A DNA stretch of 64,000 nucleotides, taken from Amycolatopsis rifamycinica (lineage in GTDB: Bacteria; Actinomycetota; Actinomycetes; Mycobacteriales; Pseudonocardiaceae). The stretch is taken from contig NZ_JMQI01000028.1 in assembly GCF_000695625.1 (NCBI RefSeq), forward strand, positions 62,001 through 126,000, given 5' to 3'. The translations under genes were made by a program, and so were the position numbers. Positions 51,633 to 60,183 of the stretch are shown in pieces. How positions within the stretch are numbered: position 1 is the first letter of the stretch; the number at the start of each line of letters is the position of its first letter. Below the pieces are notes generated by a model that was not told the origin of the DNA, searched no databases, and saw only the letters and a program-made list of their open reading frames with translations.

Positions 51633-52814
51633 TTACCGGCCTTCGAGGACGACGGCCAGCCCTTGGCCGACGCCGATGCAGATGGCGGCGAGGCCCCAGC
51701 CCCCGCCGCGGCGGTGCAGGTCGTGCGCCAGGGTGCCGAGGATGCGGCCGCCGGACGCGCCGAGCGGGTGCCCGATGGCGATCGCGCCGCCGTGGGTGTT
51801 CACGATCTCCGGGTCGAGGTCCTTCCAGTCGCGCAGGCAGGCCAGCGACTGCGCGGCGAAGGCCTCGTTGAGCTCGACCGCGGCCAGGTCGCCCCAGCCG
51901 ATGCCGGCCCGCTCGAGGGCGATCTCCGCCGCGCGCACCGGGCCGATGCCGAAGACGTCCGGGTCGACGCCCGCCGCGCCGCGGCCGGCGATCCGGGCGA
52001 GCGGGGCCTTGCCCAGGCGGCTCGCGGCCGTTTCGCCGCCGAGGAGGAGGGCCGACGCGCCGTCGTTCAGTGGGGAGGCGTTGCCCGCGGTGACGGTGCC
52101 GTTCTCCTTGCGGAACACGGGCTTCAGCTTGGCGAGCTTCTCGGGACTGGAGTCGGGGCGGATCCCTTCGTCCCGGGCCAGGTCGACGCCCTCGACCGGG
52201 ACGACCAGGTCGTCGTAGAAGCCCTCGTCCCACGCCTTGGCGGCGTTGACGTGGCTGCGGGCGGCGAAGGCGTCCTGCTCGTCGCGGCCGATGCCGTAGC
52301 GCTCGGCGAGCTGCTCGGTCGACTCGCCGAGGGAGATCGTCCACTGCGAGGGCATCGCCGGGTTGACCATGCGCCAGCCGAGCGCGGTGTTGTACAAGGT
52401 CTGGTTGCCGGTGGGGAACGCCTTTTCGGGCTTGGGCATGACCAGCGGCGAGCGCGTCATGGACTCGACGCCGCCGGCGACGACGAGGGAGGCGTCGCCG
52501 ACCTGGATCGCCCGACTGGCCTGGATGGCCGCGTCGAGACCGGAGCCGCAGAGGCGGTTGACCGTGCTGCCGGGGACGGTCGTGGGCCAGCCGGCGAGGA
52601 GGGCGGCCATGCGGGCGACGTTGCGGTTGTCCTCGCCCGCGCCGTTCGCGTCGCCGAGGGTGACCTCGTCCACTGTGGACGGGTCGAGGTCGTTGCGCCG
52701 CTGCAGGGCGCGCAGCACTCCGGCGGCCAGGTCGTCGGGGCGGACGCCGGCCAGCGCGCCGCCGTAGCGGCCGAACGGGGTGCGGATCGCGTCGAGGATG
52801 TAGACGTCGGTCAT
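51633..52814 (-). CDS. pcaF: 3-oxoadipyl-CoA thiolase
   Basis: A 393-residue thiolase. Catalytic Cys is in TVNRLCGSGLDAAIQASR (about residue 90), the His in GGAIAIGHPLGASG and the second Cys in AICIGVGQGLAVV. It cleaves 3-oxoadipyl-CoA to succinyl-CoA and acetyl-CoA, finishing the pathway. ATG 52814 overlaps the pcaJ stop by 4 bases. Contains a perfect GTCCACTGTGGAC palindrome at S-T-V-D (52668-52680). Confidence 0.95.
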   Translation of the reverse strand: MTDVYILDAIRTPFGRYGGALAGVRPDDLAAGVLRALQRRNDLDPSTVDEVTLGDANGAGEDNRNVARMAALLAGWPTTVPGSTVNRLCGSGLDAAIQASRAIQVGDASLVVAGGVESMTRSPLVMPKPEKAFPTGNQTLYNTALGWRMVNPAMPSQWTISLGESTEQLAERYGIGRDEQDAFAARSHVNAAKAWDEGFYDDLVVPVEGVDLARDEGIRPDSSPEKLAKLKPVFRKENGTVTAGNASPLNDGASALLLGGETAASRLGKAPLARIAGRGAAGVDPDVFGIGPVRAAEIALERAGIGWGDLAAVELNEAFAAQSLACLRDWKDLDPEIVNTHGGAIAIGHPLGASGGRILGTLAHDLHRRGGGWGLAAICIGVGQGLAVVLEGR

Positions 52815-53569
52815 GCGCTTGCCTTCTCCAGGTCTCGCAGGAGGGTCAGCTCCTGCTCCGTGGGGGCGGGGGTGGTCTCGAGGTCGTCGGACACCTTCAG
52901 TTTCCACCCCGTGGCCGCGACGGCGCTGTCGAGGTCCACGCCGGGGTGCAGCTGCGTCAACGTCAGTTCCGCCGTCTCCGGGTCCGGGCGCAGCAGGCCC
53001 AGGTCCGTCACCACCAGCGTCGGGCCGCGACCGGGGAGGCCGAGGCGCTCGCGGTCGCCCTTGCCGGTTCCGTGGCCGAACGACGTCACGAAGTCGACCT
53101 TCTCCACGAACGCCCGGGGGTTCTGACGCAGGACGACGAACACCTCACCGCACGAGGCCGCGATCTCCGGGGCGCCGCCCGCACCCGGCAGCCGGACCTT
53201 CGGGTCGCGGTAGTCCGAGCCGATCACCGTCGTGTTGATGTTGCCGAACTTGTCCAGCTGGGCGGCGCCGAGGAAGCCCACGTCGATGCGGCCCGGCTGG
53301 AGCCAGTAGTTGAACACCTCCGGCACGCTGATCACCGCGTCCGCAGTGTCGGCCAGCTCGCCGTCACCGATCGACAACGGCAGCCTCGACGGCTTGGCGC
53401 CCAGGCAGCCGGACTCGTAGATCAGCGTCAGGTTCGGGGCGTGGGCCCGGCGGGCGAGGTTCGCCGCCTTGCTCGGGAGACCGATCCCGACGAAGCAGGA
53501 CATGCCGTCACCGAGGGCGCGGGCCGCCGCGACGCTCATCATCTCGTCGGAGGAGTACTGGGCGCTCAT
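52811..53569 (-). CDS. pcaJ: 3-oxoadipate CoA-transferase subunit B
   Basis: A 252-residue family I CoA-transferase beta subunit. The catalytic Glu lies in LTLIYESGCLGAKPSRLP (ESG motif), and the FVGIGLPSKAANLA and GFLGAAQLDKFGNINTTVIG segments are typical. With PcaI it transfers CoA from succinyl-CoA to 3-oxoadipate. ATG 53569 overlaps the pcaI stop. Confidence 0.93.
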   Translation of the reverse strand: MSAQYSSDEMMSVAAARALGDGMSCFVGIGLPSKAANLARRAHAPNLTLIYESGCLGAKPSRLPLSIGDGELADTADAVISVPEVFNYWLQPGRIDVGFLGAAQLDKFGNINTTVIGSDYRDPKVRLPGAGGAPEIAASCGEVFVVLRQNPRAFVEKVDFVTSFGHGTGKGDRERLGLPGRGPTLVVTDLGLLRPDPETAELTLTQLHPGVDLDSAVAATGWKLKVSDDLETTPAPTEQELTLLRDLEKASA

Positions 53570-54375
53570 GCCTTCACCCCGGTCAGCTCGTTCAGCCACT
53601 TCGTGAACTGTTCGCGGTCTCGCCCGATCTTGTCCCACGCCTGGTACGCCGAGTTGTCCCGCTCGTAGTACCCCGCCGCGTACGACGGCTTCGCGCCACC
53701 CGGGACCTCGGCCACCGCCGTGACCACCCATGCGGGGAGCACGACCGCGCCGGGCCGGGGTTCCAGCTCGTCGACGATCTCCTCGACCGTCACCAGCGAC
53801 CGCTTCGCCGCCAGCACCGCTTCCTTCTGGACGCCGGTGATGCCCCACATCTGCACGTTGCCGGCCCGGTCCGCGCGCTGGGCGTGGACGATCGCGACGT
53901 CCGGGTTCAAGGCCGGCACCGCCGTCAGCTTCTCGCCGGTGAACGGGCAGGTGATCGGCTTGATCGTGGCCGTCTGCGCCGGCAGGTCGGTGCCCGTGTA
54001 CCCGCGCAGCACCGCGAACGGCAGGCCGGACGCGCCGGCGACGTACCGGTTCGCCATGCCCGCGTGGCTGTGCTCCTCGATCTCCAGCGGCACCGGCCAG
54101 TCGTGCTGGACGGCGTCGCGGAAGCGGTGCAGCGAGCCGACGCCCGGGTTGCCGCCCCACGAGAAGATCAGCTTGCGCGCGCAGCCCGCGCCGATGAGCT
54201 GGTCGTACACGATGTCCGGAGTCATCCGCACCAGCGTGAGGTCCCGGCGGCCCTGCCGGATGATCTCCTGCCCGGCCGCGACCGGGATGAGGTGCGTGAA
54301 CCCTTCGAGCGCGACGGTGTCGCCGTCGTGCACCAGCCGGGTCACGGCCTCCTCCAGTGACAGCAGCTCCGCCAT
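53566..54375 (-). CDS. pcaI: 3-oxoadipate CoA-transferase subunit A
   Basis: A 269-residue CoA-transferase alpha subunit with AVTRLVHDGDTVALEGFTHL and the glycine-rich SWGGNPGVGSLHRFRDAV core. ATG 54375 (MAELLSLEEAV) is preceded by GGAG; an upstream ATG at 54399 has no such site. First gene of the operon pcaI-J-F-H-G-D-C-iclR, all packed with 0-13 base gaps or overlaps. The operator and a TATGTT -10 element lie 36-53 bases upstream. Confidence 0.92.
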   Translation of the reverse strand: MAELLSLEEAVTRLVHDGDTVALEGFTHLIPVAAGQEIIRQGRRDLTLVRMTPDIVYDQLIGAGCARKLIFSWGGNPGVGSLHRFRDAVQHDWPVPLEIEEHSHAGMANRYVAGASGLPFAVLRGYTGTDLPAQTATIKPITCPFTGEKLTAVPALNPDVAIVHAQRADRAGNVQMWGITGVQKEAVLAAKRSLVTVEEIVDELEPRPGAVVLPAWVVTAVAEVPGGAKPSYAAGYYERDNSAYQAWDKIGRDREQFTKWLNELTGVKA

Positions 54376-54410
54376 CCCACGCTCCGAATCCGTTCGCATC
54401 ACGCACACTC

Positions 54411-54428
54411 GTTCTGAAACCGAACATA
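54411..54428 (-). promoter_or_regulatory. Probable PcaR-type operator overlapping a -10 element
   Basis: GTTCTGAAACCGAAC (plus strand, 54411-54425) is a dyad of GTTCxG/CxGAAC, close in layout to known IclR-family pca operators that begin GTTC and end in GxAC. Read on the minus strand, TGCTATGTTCGG just upstream contains a possible -10 (TATGTT) directed to pcaI, so the site would straddle the transcription start. Confidence 0.55.
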
Positions 54429-54483
54429 GCACGACGACCCGCGGCCCGACCAGACGTCTTCCACCCAATGGATGACGCACGCA

Positions 54484-54529
54484 CGTCGAAGGGGACTTTC
54501 TCGCGGAGCACAGCGAGAAAGTCCCCTTC
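54484..54529. terminator. 19-bp perfect hairpin between alpha-galactosidase and pcaI
   Basis: Arms at 54484-54502 and 54511-54529 are perfect complements around an 8-base loop (GGAGCACA). It lies 12 bases beyond the GH27 stop, on the 3' side of that gene and upstream of pcaI, so it probably ends GH27 transcription; it lacks a clear T-run. Confidence 0.75.
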
Positions 54530-54540
54530 GAACAGGAAAG

Positions 54541-55848
54541 TCAGCCGATCCGGATCAGCCGCGAGCCGTGGGGCGGCACGGCGGACGCCGTCCACGTGCC
54601 CCGGAACCGCCCGAGATCCTGGCGCGCGACGAGGTCACGCACCGGCCGCGCCCCGGGGATCCCCAGGTCCACCGGGATGTCCGCGGGCGTGGCGCCGAGG
54701 TTGTAGACGGCCGCGTACCACCGGCCGTCCGGCGCGCGCTTCTTCCACACCTGGAGGTCCCCGCCGGTGACCCGGGTGGGGTAGGTGCCGGCCTGGTCGA
54801 CCGCGATGACCTCGGGGTTCGTCAGGATCGACACCGCCGGGTCGTCCAGGAAATAGATGTCTCCCCCGACGTACAGCGGCGACGACGCCATGGACCAGAA
54901 CGTCATGACGCTCTGCCGCTCGACGTCGGAGATCCCGTCCTGGATGCCGCTGCCCGTGTTGTTGCTGATCGGCATCGAGTCGAGGTCCGGCCGGTACTGC
55001 GGCCCGAACACGCCCAGCCAGCCCGGCAGGTCGGCCCACCGCGCCTTCACCGAGCTGTCCCAGGTGGACACCGTCTCGCAGTAGCACTCGACGTCCGTGT
55101 CGACGCGCACGCCGTTCGCGTACGGGGCCAAGGCGGAGCCGATCGACCGCGGCACCGGCCACGCGCTCGCGGTCAGCCACATCGGCCGCCGCGCGTGGTC
55201 GATGGCCGCCGACCAGGCCCTGATGTCGGGGACGTTGTCCGCGGTCGTCCCGTCGACCTTGACGAAGTCGACGCCCCAGGACGCGAAGCGGGCCACGATC
55301 GAGTCGTAGTACTTCTGCGCGCACGGGTTCGTGAAGTCGACCTTCCAGTTGCCGCCCCAGCCGTTCGACGGCGTCAGCGGCCGGGAGGCGATGTCCTGCG
55401 CGCGGCACGACGTCCCGAAGATCGGCGCGTTCTTGTCGTAGACCTCCTTCTCGAGCCCGGTCACGGCGTACAGGCCCAGCTTCAGCCCGAGCGAGTGCAC
55501 GTAAGAAGCCAACGCCGGGATCCCGGACGGGAACCGCGTCGGATCGGGGTCGGGGATGCCGTTGACGTCGGTGTGGAAGACCCAGGACTGCGAAGCGTTC
55601 CAGCCCGAGTCGATGTTGACGTAGGTGTAGCCGGCGGACTTGAGCTTCGACGCCATCGCCGAAGCCGCGTCCCGGATGTGCGACTCGTTGAGCCACGAAG
55701 TGCCGTAACCCGCGCGGGTCGACGACTCGAGACTCCAGCTGCTCCAGCCCATGAACGGCTTGACGAACGGCGTCCGCGCGTCGGCCGGTGGCACCACCAG
55801 CGCGAAAACACCCAGGACAGTGAGGAAAACGGAAAGGAGGCGCTTCAC
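54541..55848 (-). CDS. Secreted alpha-galactosidase, GH27
   Basis: A 435-residue secreted glycoside hydrolase. After a signal peptide (LLSVFLTVLGVFALVVPPADA) the mature enzyme begins PFMGWSSWS, the GH27 N-terminal motif; YTYVNIDSGWN, the nucleophile Asp in DFVKVDGTT (about 199) and the acid/base region VRVDTDVECYC (about 250) follow. A C-terminal beta-sandwich completes it. It hydrolyses terminal alpha-galactosyl groups outside the cell, supplying galactosides for the ABC system upstream. GTG 55848 follows AGGAG. Confidence 0.92.
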   Translation of the reverse strand: MKRLLSVFLTVLGVFALVVPPADARTPFVKPFMGWSSWSLESSTRAGYGTSWLNESHIRDAASAMASKLKSAGYTYVNIDSGWNASQSWVFHTDVNGIPDPDPTRFPSGIPALASYVHSLGLKLGLYAVTGLEKEVYDKNAPIFGTSCRAQDIASRPLTPSNGWGGNWKVDFTNPCAQKYYDSIVARFASWGVDFVKVDGTTADNVPDIRAWSAAIDHARRPMWLTASAWPVPRSIGSALAPYANGVRVDTDVECYCETVSTWDSSVKARWADLPGWLGVFGPQYRPDLDSMPISNNTGSGIQDGISDVERQSVMTFWSMASSPLYVGGDIYFLDDPAVSILTNPEVIAVDQAGTYPTRVTGGDLQVWKKRAPDGRWYAAVYNLGATPADIPVDLGIPGARPVRDLVARQDLGRFRGTWTASAVPPHGSRLIRIG

Positions 55849-55870
55849 TGAACACTCCTCGATAGGGGAC

Positions 55871-56704
55871 CTACTCCTTGAGCCCGCTCGCCGCGATCCC
55901 GCGGACGATGAACCGCTGGGCGACCAGGAACATCGCGACCAGCGGCGCGATGGTGACCAGGGCGCCGGCGAACAGCGCCGGCAGGTTGACCGACTGCGCG
56001 GTCAGGAACGTCGAGAGCGCGATCTGCGCGGTCCACGACGACGGGTCCTGCCCGATCACCAGCGGCCACAGGAACGCGTTCCAGCTTTCGATGAACAGCA
56101 GCGCCCCGAGCGAGGCGATCATGCTCCCGGAGTTCGGCAGGACGAGCCGCCGGTAGACGCCGAGGTGGCCGAGCCCGTCGAGCCGCCCGGCCTCCTCGAT
56201 CTCGGCGGGGAACCGCAGGTAGAAGTTGCGGAACAGGATGACGGTGAACGCGCTGAACAGGTTCGGCGCGATGATGCCCCACTCGGTGTCGACCCCACCC
56301 ACCGAACCGACGACGACGAACGTCGGCACGAACGTCACCGACTGCGGGATCATCAGGGTGACCAGCACGTACGTGAACACCGCACGGCGTCCGGGCACGT
56401 CGATCCTGGCCAGCGCGTACCCCGCCATCGAGCCGAAGAGCGTGCCGACCGGCGCGGTCACGACCGCGACCAGGAACGAGTTCCCCAACGCGTGCGCCAT
56501 CGGCACCGAGGTGTCGGCGAACAGGTCGCCGAAGTTCACCCACGACAGCGGGTCCGGCAGCCACGACCAGTCCGGCGAGCTGACCTGCTGCCGCGTCATC
56601 AGCGCGTTGCGCACCATGATGTAGAACGGCAGCAGGAAGATCACCGAAAGCACCGACGCCAGGACGTACTTCGGCGCCTTCCGGGAGACCGGGAGGACGG
56701 CCAT
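55871..56704 (-). CDS. Sugar ABC transporter permease (MalG type)
   Basis: A 277-residue permease with six spans. The coupling EAA loop reads EIEEAGRLDGLGHLGVYRRL, with VLPNSGSMIASLGALLF after it. ATG 56704 overlaps the stop of the companion permease (TGATG). It belongs to the carbohydrate uptake transporter 1 class, used for oligosaccharides, here probably raffinose- or melibiose-like galactosides given flanking alpha-galactosidases. Confidence 0.92.
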   Translation of the reverse strand: MAVLPVSRKAPKYVLASVLSVIFLLPFYIMVRNALMTRQQVSSPDWSWLPDPLSWVNFGDLFADTSVPMAHALGNSFLVAVVTAPVGTLFGSMAGYALARIDVPGRRAVFTYVLVTLMIPQSVTFVPTFVVVGSVGGVDTEWGIIAPNLFSAFTVILFRNFYLRFPAEIEEAGRLDGLGHLGVYRRLVLPNSGSMIASLGALLFIESWNAFLWPLVIGQDPSSWTAQIALSTFLTAQSVNLPALFAGALVTIAPLVAMFLVAQRFIVRGIAASGLKE

Positions 56705-57660
56705 CAGTCCTTCTTCCCGAAGCCGACGAACCGGCCCTGCAGCAGCGTGATCACGATGATGATCACCGTCAGCAGGAACGCGCCCGCCGAGCCGACGCCG
56801 TAGTTCTGGTCGCCGAGCGCGGAGTCGTAGAGGTACACCAGCGGCGGCTTCACCGGCGCGGTCGCCGTGCCGGAAAGCCCGGTGCCGAACAGGTTGTAGA
56901 ACTCGTCGAACGCCTGGAACGCGGCGATGAGGATCAACAGCAGCACCGCCACGGACGTGTTCCGCAGCTGCGGCAGCGTGATGTGGCGGAACGCCTGCCA
57001 CTTCGTCGTGCCGTCGAGTTCGCCGGCTTCGTACAGCGACGGCGAGATCGCCTGCAGCCCGGCCAGGAACAGGATCATGTACAGCCCCACCTGCAGCCAC
57101 AGCCGCAGCGTCACGACCGCGACCCAGTACACCGGCGGGCTCGTCGTCGACAGCCACGGCACCGGATCGGCGCCGAACAGCCCGCCCACGACGTTCGCGA
57201 CCCCGGACGGCAGACCGGTGTACAGCGCCATCTTCCACACCAGCGCCGCGACGACGTAGGACACCGCCGCCGGGATGAGGAACACCGTCCGGAAGAACGC
57301 CTTTCCGCGGCGGATGCTGTTGATCAGCACCGCGAGACCGAGTGACGCGACGAAGGTGATCGGCACGATGAAGACGGTGAAGATCGCGATGGTCGTCAAC
57401 GAGGTCCGGAAGGCGTCGTCGCCGAGCAGGAACGCGTAGTTGTCGAAGCCGATCCAGTTCCCGAGCGTGATGGTGCCGCGGGCGTCGTTGAAGCTGAGCA
57501 GGAAGCTCCAGCCGATGGCGACGTACTTGAACAGCCCCAGCCCGATCACGACCGGCCCGGTCAGCACCGCGAACGCGCCGATCGCGCGCCAATCGCGACG
57601 CCGGCGCCGCTTCTTCGCGGGCGTCGCCGAGGCCGCCGGCGCCTCCATCACGGCCGTCAT
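56704..57660 (-). CDS. Sugar ABC transporter permease (MalF type)
   Basis: A 318-residue permease with a basic N-terminus (KKRRRRRDWR) and six spans. The EAA loop is visible as LYEAGELDGTTKWQAFRHIT, followed by LPQLRNTSVAVLLL. ATG 57660 overlaps the binding-protein stop by 4 bases. No ATPase gene accompanies the system; such actinobacterial transporters usually share the MsiK ATPase encoded elsewhere. Confidence 0.92.
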   Translation of the reverse strand: MTAVMEAPAASATPAKKRRRRRDWRAIGAFAVLTGPVVIGLGLFKYVAIGWSFLLSFNDARGTITLGNWIGFDNYAFLLGDDAFRTSLTTIAIFTVFIVPITFVASLGLAVLINSIRRGKAFFRTVFLIPAAVSYVVAALVWKMALYTGLPSGVANVVGGLFGADPVPWLSTTSPPVYWVAVVTLRLWLQVGLYMILFLAGLQAISPSLYEAGELDGTTKWQAFRHITLPQLRNTSVAVLLLILIAAFQAFDEFYNLFGTGLSGTATAPVKPPLVYLYDSALGDQNYGVGSAGAFLLTVIIIVITLLQGRFVGFGKKD

Positions 57661-58928
57661 GCCAGCTGCTTGTCTACTTCGGCCTGCGCCTTCTTCGCCG
57701 CGTCGGCCAGCTCCGCGGCGGGGTCGGCCTGCCCGTTCGCGATCTTCGTCGCGGCCTGCAGGAACAGCGTCGCCGACGCCTTGTTCCACAGGCCCGAGTA
57801 GGACTTGCCGAACTGCTGGGAGATCGTCACGGCGTCCTTCGCCGGGCCGGTGGCGAACTCGGTCGTCCGCGCCGCGACCGGCTTGCGGGCCGGGATGTGG
57901 AAGCCGTACTTGACGCACCAGTCCTTCTGCAGGTCGGCGTTCTTGATCCACAGCCAGTCGATGTACTTCTTGACCGCGTCCAGGTTCGGGGACTTGGCGT
58001 TGGCCAGCTGGTACCAGCCGCCGACGCGGGCGACCTGCTTGCCCGCGTCCCCGAACTTCGGCCACGCGACGACGCCGAAGTCGTCACCCAGGGCCTTCTT
58101 GATGTCCGGCAGCGACCACAGCCCGCCCCACTGCATGGCCGTGGCACCGTTCGCGAACGCGCCCGGGTCGGACCAGTCGGTCGGGTAGCCCTGGAGGAGG
58201 CCGCCGGTGTCGTGCAGCTGCTTGAGCCCGCCGATCGCGGCGACGGCTTCGGGCGAGGCGAAGGCGACCTTCTTGCCGCTGGAGTCGAAGAAGTCGGCGC
58301 CGGACGACCAAAGCAGGAGGGTCGCCGCTTCGCCGACGCCGTCGGTGCCGACGTACAGGCCCTTCTGCTTGCCGCTGTTGAGCTTCCGCGTCGCTTCGAG
58401 CAGCTCGGCGAACGTCTGCGGCGGCTGGACGCCCGCGGCCTGCAGCGCGCTCTTGCGGTAGTACAACATCATGACGTCGTCGATCATCTTGACGCCGTAG
58501 ACCTTGCCGTCGACGGTCACGGTGTCCAGTGCGGCCGGGCTGAAGTCCGCCTTGACCGGGTTGACAACGTCGTCAAGCGGCGCGAGCAGGCCGTTCTTGA
58601 CGTTCTGGTAGCGGAAGTCGCCCAGCTCGAACAGGTCGGGCGCCTGCGCGGTGAGCATCGCCGAGTTCAGCTTGGTCTCGTAGTCGCCGGCGATCCAGCT
58701 GACGTTGATCGCGATGTCCGGGTTGGCCTTCGTGAACTCCTGCGCGTACCGCTGGACCGCTTGCTGCGTCCCGGATTCGCCGTACGCGTGGTACCACTGC
58801 TGCAACGTCGTCTTCGCCCCCGAGGAAGCGTTCTTGTTCAACGGGTCCGAGGCACAGCCCGCGAGGGCCGCGCCACCGGCGAAGAGGACGGAACCGACCA
58901 GGAAGCTTCGGCGATTCATGGGGCTCAC
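57657..58928 (-). CDS. Sugar-binding lipoprotein with Tat-like signal
   Basis: A 423-residue extracellular solute-binding protein family 1 member. The N-terminus MSPMNRRSFLVGSVLFAGGA has a twin-arginine motif (NRRSFLVG) and a lipobox LAGC, so it is likely exported by Tat and lipid-anchored. ETKLNSAMLTAQAPDLFELG and YGVKMIDDVMMLYYRKSAL are typical of this fold. GTG 58928 follows AAGGAG. First gene of the binding protein-permease-permease-GH27 operon; it lies 9 bases after the ROK regulator stop. Confidence 0.92.
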   Translation of the reverse strand: MSPMNRRSFLVGSVLFAGGAALAGCASDPLNKNASSGAKTTLQQWYHAYGESGTQQAVQRYAQEFTKANPDIAINVSWIAGDYETKLNSAMLTAQAPDLFELGDFRYQNVKNGLLAPLDDVVNPVKADFSPAALDTVTVDGKVYGVKMIDDVMMLYYRKSALQAAGVQPPQTFAELLEATRKLNSGKQKGLYVGTDGVGEAATLLLWSSGADFFDSSGKKVAFASPEAVAAIGGLKQLHDTGGLLQGYPTDWSDPGAFANGATAMQWGGLWSLPDIKKALGDDFGVVAWPKFGDAGKQVARVGGWYQLANAKSPNLDAVKKYIDWLWIKNADLQKDWCVKYGFHIPARKPVAARTTEFATGPAKDAVTISQQFGKSYSGLWNKASATLFLQAATKIANGQADPAAELADAAKKAQAEVDKQLA

Positions 58929-58937
58929 AGGGACTCC

Positions 58938-60128
58938 TTAGACGCTCTCGGCGACGAAAAGACTTTGGATGGCGACGGCGGCCGCGCCCCGCGCCCACTC
59001 CTCGAACGGCAGCGGCCGGATCACCAGGCCGCACCGGGCGGCGCTGCCGAACGCCTGGACCGCGAAGGTCCGGCGGATCTGGTCCTCGAACAGGTCGTAG
59101 GTGGCGACACCTTCCCCGGAGACGACCACCCGCTCCGGGCCGAACAGGTTGACCAGCGCGGCCAGGCCGAGCCCGATCGCGTGCCCGGCCCCGGCGAACA
59201 CCCCGCGCAGCGGTTCGTCGCCGCCGCGGGCGCGCGCCACCGCGTCTTCCATGGTCAGGGCCGGCTCTCCGGAAACCTCGCGAGCGAGGGTCAGGATCGC
59301 CTCGGTGGACGCGATCGCCTCGACGCAGCCGCGGCCACCGCAGTGGCACGGCGGCCCGCCGTCGGCGACCGGAACGTGCCCGATCTCGCCCGCGACGCCG
59401 TGCGCGCCGCGGATCAGGCCGCCGTTCACCACGAGCGCGCTGCCGATCCCCGTCCCCACCGTGACCAGCGCGAACGAGGACGCGCCGACGCCTTCGCCGA
59501 ACCACTGCTCGGCGACGGCGAGGGCCTTGACGTCGTTTTCCAAGGTCACCGTGAGCCCGGTGGCCTCGTGCAGGAGGGCGGCCAGGGGGACGTCCCGCCA
59601 GCCGAGGAACGGGGAGTACCGGACGACGCCGGACGTCTGGTCGACGTCGCCGGACACCGCGACGCCGAGGCAGTAGGCGCGCTCGGCAAGGTCGCCGGAC
59701 AGGAGTTCGCCGGCGAGGTCGGCCAGCGCCTGGACGACGTGACCGACGTCGTGGCTGGTCAGGGCGTGGTGGGCGCTGGCGCGGACGTCGGCGCGCAGGT
59801 CGGTGACCACGCCGATCAGGTCGTCCCCGGTGATCTTGACGCCGACGAAGTACTCGCGGTCGGGCCGGATGGCCAGGGGGTTCGCGGGGCGGCCTGCGCC
59901 GGGGGCAGTGCGGCCTCCGGAGGCGAGTTCTTCCAGGTAGCCGGCTTCGATGAACGGGCGGGCGGCCTTGGTGACCGCGGCGGAGGAGAGCCCCGTGCGG
60001 CGTGCGACGTCGACCCGGGCCACCGGCCCTTCGGTCAGGACCGTGGTGAACACGGTCGCGGCCGCGGGACTGGTGATCGGCGCCCTTGCCGGTGCACTGC
60101 GAGGCATGGCCGGAAGGCTAGGCGGCAT
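58938..60128 (-). CDS. ROK-family transcriptional regulator
   Basis: A 396-residue ROK repressor. The N-terminal winged helix is about residues 20-75 (RVDVARRTGLSSAAVTKAAR), followed by the actin-like sugar-kinase fold with VTVGTGIGSALVVNGGLI and the zinc site CHCGGRGCVEA (about 262-272). It likely controls the alpha-galactoside genes, being first in that operon and divergent from GH36. ATG 60128 is the longest start; ATG 60107 is an alternative that would be leaderless, since TAGCCT lies 7 bases before it and TTGACG 18 bases upstream of that. Confidence 0.9.
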   Translation of the reverse strand: MPPSLPAMPRSAPARAPITSPAAATVFTTVLTEGPVARVDVARRTGLSSAAVTKAARPFIEAGYLEELASGGRTAPGAGRPANPLAIRPDREYFVGVKITGDDLIGVVTDLRADVRASAHHALTSHDVGHVVQALADLAGELLSGDLAERAYCLGVAVSGDVDQTSGVVRYSPFLGWRDVPLAALLHEATGLTVTLENDVKALAVAEQWFGEGVGASSFALVTVGTGIGSALVVNGGLIRGAHGVAGEIGHVPVADGGPPCHCGGRGCVEAIASTEAILTLAREVSGEPALTMEDAVARARGGDEPLRGVFAGAGHAIGLGLAALVNLFGPERVVVSGEGVATYDLFEDQIRRTFAVQAFGSAARCGLVIRPLPFEEWARGAAAVAIQSLFVAESV

Positions 60129-60183
60129 TAATTAACTTCGTCAAGAATTTATTTTATCGCTGGTCAGCTCTACGCTGTCGGGC
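60129..60183. promoter_or_regulatory. Divergent ROK/GH36 promoter region
   Basis: A 55-base AT-rich island between ROK and GH36. It contains ATTAATTAAC, TTGACG (minus strand) and an imperfect dyad ACTT-CGTC-AAGA; toward GH36, TACGCT (60171-60176) lies 7 bases before ATG 60184, with no ribosome binding site, implying a leaderless message. A ROK operator probably overlaps both promoters. Confidence 0.45.
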
